Positions 12,276-22,730 of a stretch of DNA of 64,000 nucleotides are shown piece by piece. Each line of letters starts with the position of its first letter. The first letter of the stretch is position 1. A program made the position numbers and the translations under genes. The stretch comes from Fragum whitleyi (taxonomy: Eukaryota; Mollusca; Bivalvia; Cardiida; Cardiidae): contig OX411548.1 of assembly GCA_948146395.1 (NCBI GenBank), forward strand, positions 57,741,020-57,805,019. Direction: 5' to 3'. A model generated the notes under the pieces. The model worked only from the letters and a program-made list of their open reading frames with translations. It did not search any database and was not told the origin of the DNA.

Positions 12276-12450
12276 TGAGACAGATCTTGAATTGTCATCG
12301 ACAAATTACTTGCGGATTGCTGTGATTGGTGCTTTCTTCATCGCTCAGTCTAGACTGTGGATAGTTGTCGATACCAGCTCTTCGTATGGGTCGGTTTTCC
12401 TTGTAAAGATGGTCACAGAAGCATGTCTTTATTCGATTCCTTCAGCCATT
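12276..12450 (+). CDS. Candidate internal exon of a membrane protein
   Basis: A pyrimidine-rich tract and CAG (ending 12275) are followed by an open frame that ends at 12450 directly before GTAAGTG, a strong splice donor. The exon would be 175 bases: one base completing a codon, then 58 codons, so it enters in phase 1 and leaves in phase 0. The protein is rich in hydrophobic stretches (IAVIGAFFIA; VFLVKMVTEACLYSIPSAI), as in a multi-pass membrane protein. I do not recognise the family. The composition is less AT-rich than its surroundings. No partner exon was found in the window, so the gene, if real, must extend elsewhere or be dead. It lies between the two 477-bp element copies. Confidence 0.4.
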
Positions 12451-13164
12451 GTAAGTGTTGTTTATGTTGCATTAAAATCAATTAAGTGAAGATAAATGGC
12501 CTCTGTCACTATATTTTATCTATATTCTGTAGTGTAAAACCAGGCACATGCCATCTGCATGCTCAAGTTAAATGATGCTTGACATATTAACTGACATCAA
12601 ACCTGTTACTTGCTCTATGGATTAATCTGAATGATATAAACTTTTTGAATGCCAAATCTAGCCTATGATGTGCTCTACTCTTAAAGACGTTTCTTACTAA
12701 CTATATCACACTTAAAATTAATGGAATGTTCGTTTTGCCCCTATTCAAATCGATGAAAAGGTAAAAAAAAAATGGCTTAAACGTCACAAAGCAAGTATTT
12801 TTGCGCCATATTTCCATGATTTTGTGACAATCTTGCCTACTTTGGTGGCCAAAAATTGATAAAAATTTTCCATAAAGCATCAAAAAGATACTCCTGTATA
12901 AGCAGCACACACAAAATATAATATTATGTATATATCCCTTGAGTATTATTGAAATTATAGCAGTTTCATAATGATAATTAGGATGCAGAATGAAATTCAT
13001 TTTTAGCATGATTTTTTCATAAACACCTGCATGTTTCAAACTCCTCCAGACAAGGCAAAAAGTGGATGGAGCCATCTTATTATATCTTATTTTTACTCAG
13101 AAATAAACCAAAAACCAGCAGAAAATAAAACTTGGTGTTTCTCTTGAACTTGAAATTTTATTTA
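12451..13164. other. No recognisable feature
   Basis: AT-rich; a 124-codon minus-strand frame (12701-13075) shows low-complexity hydrophobic text and no recognisable domain. Confidence 0.45.
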
Positions 13165-13641
13165 GGAGGGACCCCGGTGAGAATTACTTCCTGAGGTCGT
13201 TGTATGGTAAAAGTAGTTCTTAAAGAAAATGTAGTCCCTCAAAGATAGAGCTGTTTTAAGTGTTAAACAGTGATTTACATATAGTTTTTCATGATTTTTA
13301 AGTTATTTCACCTCTGTTCTAGAGTTTTGAAGTGCATTTTACTATCTCTTTGCAGGAGTTCATTCTCCAGGTGGGGGATGAAAATTAAACTGCGTGATTT
13401 CTGGGCGCGAAGCTTTGTTGGTTCCGAAAGAAGGGTTCCCTTGCTGTGACTGTATTATCTAAAAAACTGCCTTATCAACCTACATGACAATTGGTTTTAA
13501 AAGGAAGTTCTTAGAGAGAGGAATAAGCATCTGTAACTCCATAACCTCAACGAACGTTCTGAAAAGAGCTCTGGCTTGGAGAAAAACACTGATTTACCAT
13601 AAACTTAAGAGGACAAAATTTCACCGGGGTCTGACCTAGAT
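13165..13641. mobile_element. 477-bp inverted-repeat element, copy 2
   Basis: Same length and orientation as the copy at 10569-11045, with two differences seen (GATTTAAG/GTTTTAAG and GGTCCCC/GGTTCCC). The flanks differ completely, which marks the ends of the shared block. Confidence 0.75.
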
Positions 13642-13826
13642 CATATATTACTGCGCATGCGCACTTTTTGATATCCTGTCGTAAACCAAAACGAAACAAG
13701 ATTGTTGAATCCCGATAAAAATCTAACGTTAAGTGCGATACAATCTATGCGAAATATGTTATGACATGGAATATGAGTTGATCCTTGAGACGACGGAAAC
13801 ATTACCGACGAATGACGTATCCTTAA

Positions 13827-14593
13827 GGTAGCAATGGACACATGGCGTCATTTTTTCGGCCCAGTGAATTTATTACTAGTTCACATATGTTATAGATTAA
13901 CATTGTCTAATCATTATATCAAAATTTGAAGGTACCTTTCCATGCTCGTTTTCATGCTAGAGTTATCTGCCTTTGAGTGGTATTGGCCATTTTTCAGTAA
14001 AACGTTTATATTCGTTTTAGGTTTAGTATAAACTAAGAACTAGCTTATAGCTATAAAACAAATATATTTTGATAGACCTTATACATGTACTCAATGGCTG
14101 TTGCCAAGAAAATTTCTCTTAGATCAATTGCATTTGCACAATTTGCCTTCAAAAGTTAAAAATGCACTATTTTTTGTAATTTTACAGGGGAAAAATGCCA
14201 CAAATATGTTTTTTTTTTTTTTCAAAAAAAAATACCCAATGAATTTTTCTTGTTTTCCGATATGTTTAAATCCCATATTTTTTTTGGAAAAAAATTCAGC
14301 ATGCCTTTCCATGCAAATAAGAAAGTTTTTCGCTATTTTACAGTGACCTCCCCTAATTGAATGACGCTTGTAACGCATTTTTATTGTTAAATTTAATGAT
14401 CCAGTCATTCAGTTGATATCAAATGTTGAGAAGAAGCTAAGTTATGAAATTTTAACATCATTTTTCTACGTTATTTCCATAAGCAAATCCTTACGAAAGC
14501 AGGTCATTTTAAACAATGCGCAAAAAGAGCCGTAAAATAAACGAAAACCCACTTCCGGTTTAAAGGGTCGGGAGGCGGCTGTCCATTGCCACC
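13827..14593 (-). mobile_element. TTAA-flanked inverted-repeat element (compact copy)
   Basis: TTAA at 13823-13826 and at 14594-14597 flanks a 767-bp element with ends GGTAGCAATGGACA and, on the other strand, GGTGGCAATGGACAGCCGCC. A TTAA target duplication is used by the piggyBac and Kolobok superfamilies; ends starting GG fit Kolobok better than piggyBac (which starts CCC), but that is inference. No transposase is inside, only long T and A runs, so it is non-autonomous. In reverse orientation its two halves match 36743-37044 and 42531-43001. It is therefore the unoccupied form of the element that carries the large fold-back insertion. Confidence 0.8.
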
Positions 14594-14597
14594 TTAA

Positions 14598-14947
14598 TAG
14601 AGTTTTATCATTTAACTCGACAACGACTGTGAACAGTGAAGTGTGGACAAACTAAATCGGGAATTTCAAATTGCTCACATCGCGTAAGGCTAAGCAAAAT
14701 AAATATTGAGGTTTAAGCTCTAAGTCACATGCTAGTAAAGATAATTTGGCATTATTAATTTTTTATAAACAATATCATCTAGATGAAATACATTTTTAAG
14801 GTTGTGCCCTCAGACAACTTTTATGTATATAAATACACGCGCGCGCGAATGCACGCAAGCAACTCCCCCTACATACAAAGATAAGAAACTTGCCCATTAG
14901 AATTTGGAGGTAAACAAAGAAAGACAGATGCAGCACAGGTCTCTATT
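14598..14947. other. No recognisable feature; short CG dinucleotide run
   Basis: Contains CACGCGCGCGCG near 14837; nothing else stands out. Confidence 0.5.
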
Positions 14948-15209
14948 TTTCACTATTCATTATTCAAAATCAAAATAAATAGGTTGCTGCAAAGTTTCAA
15001 ACATTCAGTCAAGTATTCTAACTATATAATTATGATAGAGATGAACGATTTCAGTTATGTTTAAAAGAGAAAATTAAATTTCACTATTCATTATTCAAAA
15101 TCAAAATAAATAGGTTGCTGCAAAGTTTCAAACATTCAGTCAAGTATTCTAACTATATAATTATGATAGAGATGAACGATTTCAGTTATGTTTAAAAGAG
15201 AAAATTAAA
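14948..15209. repeat. Perfect 131-bp tandem duplication
   Basis: 14948-15078 is repeated without a visible difference at 15079-15209 (start TTTCACTATTCATTATTC). The absence of any change implies a very recent event or an assembly artefact. Confidence 0.97.
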
Positions 15210-15785
15210 TTTGAATTAGAGAATCGTGCTAAATTTGATTAAAACAACACAATATGCTGAGTATCTTTGATAAATCATGCATAAATTTTAAAGAATTCAA
15301 CTGCACAAAAATATAGGGTATATTCTCAACACAAATATAGGGTATATTCTCAAAGGAAAATGTTTCACTGTAAAATATATAAAAATGTCATTTTTTTTGT
15401 AAAATTAAAATTTGAAGTGTCACATTTTATGAAACGGGATACTCCAAGGCAGGATGTTGGGAGATAAGAGTAAGACGATTTAATGATAATGGTGAACTAA
15501 GACGATAATTGTTCCAAAGTCATTTTTGATCTTACATTTTTTAAGCTAGTTAAGTTAGTTACACGGTGAAATTGATCTCAACCAAAGCCATTCGAAATCG
15601 TTGACTCAGCGCTCCATTTATTAATTCCAAACAATCACTCAAAACTTTTCAAAGACGCTCCACATCAATAATAAAATGTCCATCTCACCTTAATTTTATT
15701 GCACCCAGTGGATCTCACCCAAGTAACTTTCTGGCAAAGTTTAATTTACAGCCTAGTTGAAGAGGAGATATTATTCCAAGAATTA
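15210..15785. other. Mostly unassigned; 24-bp tandem pair
   Basis: ATATAGGGTATATTCTCAA occurs twice in tandem near 15310-15352. The rest is AT-rich with no recognisable feature. Confidence 0.5.
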
Positions 15786-15788
15786 TAA

Positions 15789-16260
15789 GTGGAAAAGGCC
15801 ATTTATGTACCCCGCCACGCTATGTTTATGGCCAAAATCATAATGCCACAACAAGTTTTTGAAAAGGATCACAGGATTAACATTCAGGCAATGTTTGAAT
15901 TAAAAAAGTTTTTGGTTAAGGTGGTAATTATGTTCACGGTTTCTAGGGCACATTCCTTCCAAGTCTGGTTGAAATCGGCCCGGGATTACCGAGGAGAAGT
16001 TGTTCAAATATTTTGGGTTCAAAGATAATTTAGTATTAATTTGGCCATGTCACGCCCATACTTAAGGGCAATCAATATTTGGCGAACAATTTTTGAAAAG
16101 GGTCACCCAGAGAATATTCTAGCAAATCTTCATTGAAATTGTCCCAGTTGTTTAGGAGAAGAAGAAGTTTTAAGAAAGCTGATGACGGACGACGGATTCG
16201 GGGTAATCCTTAAATTTCCCCTTGATGCAGTTGTGCTCAAGTGAGCTAAAATGATAAGAT
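15789..16260 (+). repeat. Bivalve-style non-coding tandem repeat
   Basis: Two diverged units share the order ATTTATG / GGCCA(A/T)G.. / TTTTTGAAAAGG(A/G)TCAC / TTGAAATCGGCCC or TTGAAATTGTCCC / GAGGAGAAG, ending in GACGGACGACGG. The pattern 'carry-over phrase, TTGAAATCGGCC, GGAGAAGAAG, GACGGACGG' recurs as a dispersed family in bivalve genomes. A 79-codon frame across it is not a gene. Confidence 0.55.
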
Positions 16261-16738
16261 CAACAACTTTATTCCAATGAAGCTTGAGAAAAATTGCTAT
16301 TTTACTGACAGAATTGAAATTATATGCTTTTTCAAGATATTAAGGGCTGCTTATAAAACATATATGCATGTTTTACTTAAGAAAGGTAATAAGTTTCCCT
16401 TCCTTTGTTCATCCGGAACAAAATTAACGATATTTGATTACTTCCCTTATATTTCACTCAAATGCCATTCATTTTACTCATTCAATTTCATCAAAAAATC
16501 ACCCACCTTGTCTGTTTGACGATGCTGTTAACTGCTCGACTTGGTTTTAAAGATATTTTGTAGTTATACTTGTGTTCACAAATTCAACGCATTAAAAAAA
16601 AGGAGTACAAGGAATTCACCCAGAGCTTTGCATCAGAAAGCTTTCAACAAGACAAAGGGTGCAAACAGCATTGATACAGTTCTAACAACAATATCGAATG
16701 CCTGATCTGGACTTTGTTGCCAAAATTTCCTTTGTGAT
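16261..16738. other. No recognisable feature
   Basis: A phrase near 16365-16400 (ATGCATGTTTTACTTAAGAAAGGTAATAAG, interrupted by small changes) recurs near 32000-32035, marking another dispersed repeat. No coding region seen. Confidence 0.45.
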
Positions 16739-18960
16739 ACAGAACAGAACAGAACAGAACTTTATTTCAACTTAAGCATACATAGCTCATCATTGATATA
16801 AATATACAAATTAACAAAACACATTGAAATGGCAGTATGAAAAACATACAATGAAAAACATAACATCAATACAACTATAATATCGGATATTTTCGTAAAT
16901 TTTGTTTAGGATAAAATTAAACTTTATCCTGGCGTAACTTAAAAGCTTTAATGCAAAAGGATTCCAATTTACACAAAGTAGATCTTTTGTCTGAATTCAA
17001 AAGTTGTACAAATTTGAACATGTTTGGTCTAATAATGAAATATTTTGGAATGAGTTTTTGTCGCAAATCTTTTAAAAAAGGGCATATTAAAACAAAATGA
17101 AATTCATCTTCTATTTCGTTTGTAGAACAGAGGTTGCAGATGCGCTGATTCCTATTTTTTCACGTCATCCGGTCTCTATTTTCAAAATATGCGATGACAA
17201 TCTTATTTTTATTTTTTCTATTATGTTTCTATATTTCGTGCAATCCAGAATATCTAATTAAAGAGATCTTCCAAATACAATAAACAATGTTTCTAAATAA
17301 AAACGAGTAGTATTTTACGTTTTCATGCCAGCCACTTACATAGATATCTCTTAACCGATCACGTAACATCGGTATAAACAAATTTCTTTTTACCGACTCT
17401 GGGTACAGCCAAACTTCGCGAAATCCAGCATTCTGCAAGATATCGCGAACCTAAGATGACCAGTTAACAATTTCAAAATTAGTTTCTACTTGATCTCTTT
17501 GATCATTTGTAAGTGTTTTCAAAGTACAGTTGTCAACCAAATGGCTTACACATAATTTTACTTCTTCGTACATTGATTTTATAACAGAAAAAAGTTTACC
17601 ATTTATACCCATTTTAATCAGTTTATACCATAGTGAGTTTCTATCAATAAGGTCATACGCCTTTTTGAAGTCAACAAAACAACAGTATAATTTGTCCTTA
17701 GTATGAAATTGACATTCAATTAATAAATATAAACTATAAATCGCATCAATAATAGTGTGGTTATTTCTAAAACCGAATTTGGCATCTGTTAAAATGTCAA
17801 TTTTCATTTTAGACGCTCGTTTGAAATCAACGTTAAAAATTTTGCAAAACAACTTGTTATCGTAATTCCTCGGTAATTACTAGGGTCCGTTATGTCCCCC
17901 TTGTTTACAGTGGTTTGACTACGTCTGTAGACCAAAACTTGGGAAAAGATTAACTATCTAAAATGTAGTTGAATAATAAACAAATCGGTTTAGCTGAATT
18001 CTCTATATTTTCGGTAAAATATTCAAACATTATATTGTCCGTAGGCGTTGATTTGTTATGCCCTAATCTTTGACATGCTTTCTGGATTTCGTAAAAAGTA
18101 TTAGGCTGATCTAATTCTTCAAAATTACAAGTACATTTATTTTCCGTTTCGTTATTTTCAATGTCTCGCAAAAATGAGTTAATTTCGTTATCATCTATGT
18201 TTTCTTTTGCTCCAGAAAAGCATTTGAAAAATTCATAAAATTCCGAATTAGTAATAATATCGCCTTTATTTTCACTGCTTTTCTTTTTGAATAGTGACCA
18301 GAATTCGCGCGGGCTTTTCTTTCTCATGTCATTCATTCATTTGTGAACATAATTGGCAATTATACTTGTCTTATTTTTCCTGCAACAATAACGATTTTTT
18401 TTTTCTTTTCATACAATATTCGCCTATTTTCCTCATTTTTGTTTAAATTGAAATTATATACTGCAGTTTTAAACTCCTTATTTTTTAACTTACACTCTTC
18501 CTTGTACCATTTTTGTTGCACTTTATTCACGGATGAAAATGCATTTTTATTTTTAAATGTTTTACAAAAGTATTTTTCGCCCTTAATCAAATGGACTACA
18601 ATACTGCTTCCGTTATAAGTAGTGCAGGTGAATTTACCCTTACCCAGGTCATCATGCAATCGTCCATTTGCAACGAGTAATTGCGTTGATTTGCAAAGAT
18701 CAATTAATCTGTCCCGAGAGAAATTTGTCGTTAAATCATACGTGGCACGCGGAAAAGAGCCGCAGTACGTATTGGTTAAATCAGAATCGAGTATATCCAA
18801 CTTTTTACCTAATCGGGCATTACATATACATGTATTGATTCGAGTGGTTCAAAACCGAAGGTGCTATTTTTGCATATTTTTGATACATATGTTTGCATTA
18901 ACGTACGTTATTTGGGTACGTTTAGAATTTTGCGGTTTCGCTACAGTTATTACGTTTCTA
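16739..18960 (-). mobile_element. APE-type LINE relic (endonuclease, RT, zinc knuckle)
   Basis: Read on the minus strand, the pieces come in LINE order. First is the C-terminal end of the endonuclease (18800-18360; NGRLHDDLGKGKFTC, then GSSIV with VH where this family normally has DY, so the catalytic-site neighbourhood is altered). Next is the linker (18336-17950). Then the start of reverse transcriptase (17930-17452; NYRGITITSCF, GFRNNHTIIDAI, CFVDFKKAYDLIDR). After that comes an abrupt jump to the C-terminal region (17450-17229; VRDILQNAGF, RLRDIYVSGWHENV) and a C-x2-C zinc knuckle (about 17110-17160; ICNLCSTNEIEDEFHF). The RT core with the catalytic YADD-type box is deleted. It ends in an AATAAAGTTCT repeat tail (16739-16765), the usual LINE 3' microsatellite. 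Frameshifts and stops are present. Jockey/CR1 group; clade not assigned. Confidence 0.9.
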
Positions 18961-19960
18961 TATTAGTCCATATGATTTATTCTCACAAGTTTTATATATC
19001 AAAATATTTGTAATTAAATTCTGTATAATCGAGTTCCATTTTCAAATTCGAATGAACTACATTATGCAAGTTTAAGCGAGGAAAAATTGCGACGTCCGGC
19101 TAAAATTTGCATGGAAGATGTAACGCGATTTTTCTCTCCATATAGTTTATTCAGTAGTTTCTTTTAATCCCGACGATATATATTTATATATATATATATA
19201 TTCTTTATTTCCTCCAAATATGAAGAGCATGATAACAATACTGATAAACAATATAAACAAAGCGAAAACTGAAATTGTGGTTTGAAAATACAAACATGTT
19301 ATGAGGGGTCTGAGCCGAGCAGTGAGTGTGAAGCAAAGAAAGAGAGGATTGATGAGGGAGAGACAGGGAGAGGCACGGACAGACAGAGAAGAAAACTTAT
19401 ATACAAGAATATGAATTTTATACATGTACACACATACATACATATTTTATTTTTCCTCCTTTCACAGAAGATAATGTACATACATATTGAACAATTTACA
19501 AAGCAAACAATAATATAAACTTTTACATACAAACAAACGAACAATAATACAAAGTACATATTACAAACAGTCAACAAATGTCTGTATAAAAGAAAGAGAC
19601 AGACATTTGAGATTCACAAAGGCCTAAAGACAGAAATAGAAAGAGAGAGAGACGTACAGATATACATTGAGTCTCGAATAGTTCTTTCGAATCCCGGGAG
19701 AGAACACTTGACCGAAACGAAACGAAACGTGTTCAGCCGGGTAATTCATCGGGAAATGAAAAAAAAATAATATGCCGGCGCTTGTCCGAAACGAAATGAC
19801 AAGCATCCGTATATGGCCCTTTTACTATTAAAATAAAATGTGAGGACATAAGCAAAATTGCTATCCAGATTCGCTATCGCGACCAATGGTCATCGTACAT
19901 TTGTACGCAAACTACAGCTCACAGCAGCAAACCCGGATTACAACCACTTTATAAAGCGTT
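18961..19960. other. Purine-rich repeat and small hairpins; no gene
   Basis: Contains TA repeats (about 19175-19200), a purine-rich GAGAGACAGGGAGAG stretch (19330-19395), and two short hairpins with GAAACGAAA loops (19706-19735, 19778-19803). Open frames here are low-complexity. Confidence 0.5.
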
Positions 19961-20774
19961 CTTTGTTTTTTTTGTTTTTTGTTCAATGATTTTCTTCATT
20001 CATTGTAAGCATAAACGATATGAAATCCAACTTTTGTGTAAGAAATAAACAACAAGTTTGTAAAAAGAGACACAGTTGTCTTTCAATACAGAATGAAACA
20101 ATACAAATTAATTCCAAACGATAATTAAAGGAACTCTGTCGAACTGGCAGATAGTACAAAATTAACAATATTAGAGCAAAATGCTGCCTAAGTTTTTGAA
20201 TTAACTCAATGGTACAATGCCTCCCTCTTTCACAGGCTGATAAAATATGTTCCGTAAAGCTCACTTGAATGTCACTCGCGCCGCATCGTGAACAAACAGG
20301 TTCATAACGTGCAAGATAGGCAATCGATTGAGCCACAGAAAAAGAAGGTTTTAAAATATCTGGATAAGTTTAAGCATAATTCCATAAAGTATTACTACTA
20401 AATTCATACTGAATTTGCCTGTAAAGTCGAAATTGAGAGGTAGATGTCCTCATATCCCATTCTTTCGAGTGGTTACTTGCTATTTGTTCACATATAGATT
20501 TTTTCCAGTGACTTTTGCTAGGAAAAATAGCAGATGAACTATAATCTAACAATGGTTGATAAAGATTGTACCTTTATAATAAAACAACAATGTCTGAAAT
20601 AAAACCAAGTTTTGACAAGCCATTAAGATATGCAAACAAACGGAATAAAAACATATCCTTAACACTACAGTTCCTTTCAAACCGACACAATCGTCCAACA
20701 AAAGTCAATTTTTTTCTTATGGATATAAGCTTCCAATGGAAGGGAACTCGAAAGATCGAGAACAACGTCTGTAC
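19960..20774 (-). mobile_element. LINE 3' part, downstream of hAT insertion
   Basis: Minus-strand text continues the LINE protein whose earlier part lies at 22244-22440. It runs VPFHWKLISIRKKLTFVGRLC, DMFLFRLFAYL (20789-20574), then a C-terminal region with one TAA stop at about 20369 (LWNYA stop TYPDILKPSF), then VCSRCGASDIQVSFTEHIL-SAC (about 20275-20235), a C-x2-C-x(n)-H-x-x-x-x-C zinc knuckle. A frameshift falls in an A run near 20717. Non-functional. It belongs to the same broad APE-type LINE class as the element at 16.7 kb but is a different family. Confidence 0.85.
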
Positions 20775-22235
20775 CAGGGCTGGGGTCAATTACATACCAA
20801 TGTAATTAATTAAATTACAAATTACATTGAAATATTTCAATTACAATTATAATTACAACCAAATCTAAATGTAATTAATTAAATTACAATTACTTTTCAA
20901 ATGTAATTAATCACTATTACCAATTACATTTGAGCAATGATGAACCAGTCAATAGAAAATGGAATATGACATAAACAGTATTATGGTCACATTAAAACTG
21001 TAGATATATTGGAAGAGACTATATTATATAGAGACAATTTGGAAATCATAAGCATTTCAATTAAGGGCTAAACTTGTTTATGTTATGAAGGGCCATCACA
21101 CTTGCTCGGATAGTAAACAATTTGATTTGAAATCTAGCACACACTGAAAGAAAGTCTTACACTTCATTATTCAGGAATGTTAAGGACATGTTTGCAATCC
21201 AGTTTTGGAAATAAAATGAATAAAACTTGTTTGACACTCCTAGGTGTCAAGTTTTTTTCTTAAAGTTTTAATGAGTAAAAAGGTGTCTCCTACTGTCTAA
21301 AATTGGTAAAACACATTTCAATTTTAGGCACCAGGGGCCAGTTTCATCAAAACATTTAAGACGCATTTTTGTCTTACCGATGACTTACCACATATTCACG
21401 TATCACCAGTATATTAATACCTTTATAAAGTGATTTTTGTTGTTACTGTTTTGAAAGTCACCAGTAAGACAAAAATACGTCTTAAATGTTTTGATGAAAC
21501 TGGCCCCAGGTAAGTGAGGCAACTACGTTGGTTTGTTAATATACATCATATCTATTATTTTGATTAAAATACTTCTGCCTTATTTGTTATTTCTGAGAAA
21601 ATTTATACTGGATAACTTATTTCATTCCCTTATTTAATGAAAGTGTAACAAAATGTAAAGTGTTAATGGCCACCTAGTCAAAGGCAATCAAGATTTTCAC
21701 ACCTTTACCTGTCCATTAAGGAAGTGTTTGTCATCTTTTTGTTTCTACATCATGGCAGGGAATGTGTGATTTTTTAATCATGCCTCTTTGCCTACTTTTG
21801 ATCGAAAGTATAATCCAGTGAATCCATAGTTCATTTTGCATCTGCTTCTTTAGTGGAAGACAAATTTTCCTCCCAACTTTATCTAATTTAAAGCTATTCT
21901 ATGTTGATCAAGGATTATTTCTTTCATTTTCTTTACTTCATTGTTATTTCAAAGATAACTCAATACTTTGAACTAAAATAGAACTTAAAATCATATTTGG
22001 GGCCTAACAATTTTGAAGTAAGACACTTATGTGTCATTAGATTTCTATTATAGAATATAGGTATAATTGGAATGTAATTGAAAGTAATTGTAAATTACAC
22101 ATTGATTTCATTTGTAATTAATTACAATTACTTGTAATTGAGAAAAGAGTCAATTACTAATTACATACAATTACTCCACAATTTGTAATAAATTACAGCT
22201 AATTACAATTACATTTTTCTATTACCCCAGGCCTG
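20775..22235. mobile_element. hAT-like non-autonomous DNA transposon
   Basis: Ends are CAGGGCTGGGGT and, on the other strand, CAGGCCTGGGGT, the CAGxG-type terminal repeat of the hAT superfamily. GTCTGTAC stands on both sides (20767-20774 and 22236-22243), a perfect 8-bp target duplication, which is the hAT length. The subterminal parts (about 20790-20930 and 22070-22215) are packed with ATTACA/TGTAAT motifs in both orientations, possible transposase-binding sites. No transposase is encoded in 1,461 bp. It sits inside a LINE, and a smaller inverted-repeat element (21334-21507) sits inside it. Confidence 0.94.
21334..21507. mobile_element. 174-bp inverted-repeat element nested in hAT element
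   Basis: The arms GGGGCCAGTTTCATCAAAAC...GACGCATTTTTGTCTTAC and their complement at 21455-21507 pair over about 50 bases with few mismatches. The middle is AT-rich. Flanking bases do not give a clear target duplication. Similar GGGGCC(A/G)GTTTCAT ends are common in miniature elements of animals. Confidence 0.85.
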
Positions 22236-22450
22236 GTCTGTACACAATCTTATGCTCAACCCTTGCATTTGTTTAAGACACAGACGATGTGACTTTTCTA
22301 GGGCCTAAATATCTCTGTCAGAAAGCAGCGGTTATAGCTCACAACCAAACAATGCATTCGGAAAAGCTACAGTTTCATATATTTTGAAGCTGGTCAGAGG
22401 ATTCAATCCATATTTATACAAACCGTGTTTGATTTATCCAAAAAATGTAC
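22236..22450 (-). mobile_element. LINE part upstream of hAT insertion
   Basis: Minus-strand translation gives GLYKYGLNPLTSFKIYE, VAFPNALFGCEL, stop, PLLSDRDI, stop, ALEKSHRLCLKQMQGLSIR. This is the standard post-RT region of CR1/L2-type LINEs (ALYGCE.W, HR.C.K..QGL). Joined across the 8-bp duplication it continues directly into 20774-19960, so the hAT element landed in this LINE. Confidence 0.85.
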
Positions 22451-22730
22451 CCCTTTTATTTCCTGTCTTTATTTTTCATTACAATCTTAATATTATTTTT
22501 TGTGTATATATTATATTTGTATTGTTTGCGAAGATATAATTTGAAAAAAAAAAATATTTTTTAGTTTTTATTTCATTTCCAGTACTCGATTTCGAAATAA
22601 TTGCAAATATAAAATAATGTTTTTTCATATTCTGTAGATGAAATTTGATCTCTTTTCGTACCATATTAAACGTGTGACAATCAGTTTTGCATGTGGAGGT
22701 CGAATGTCACGCTACTTATTTATGACGTAA

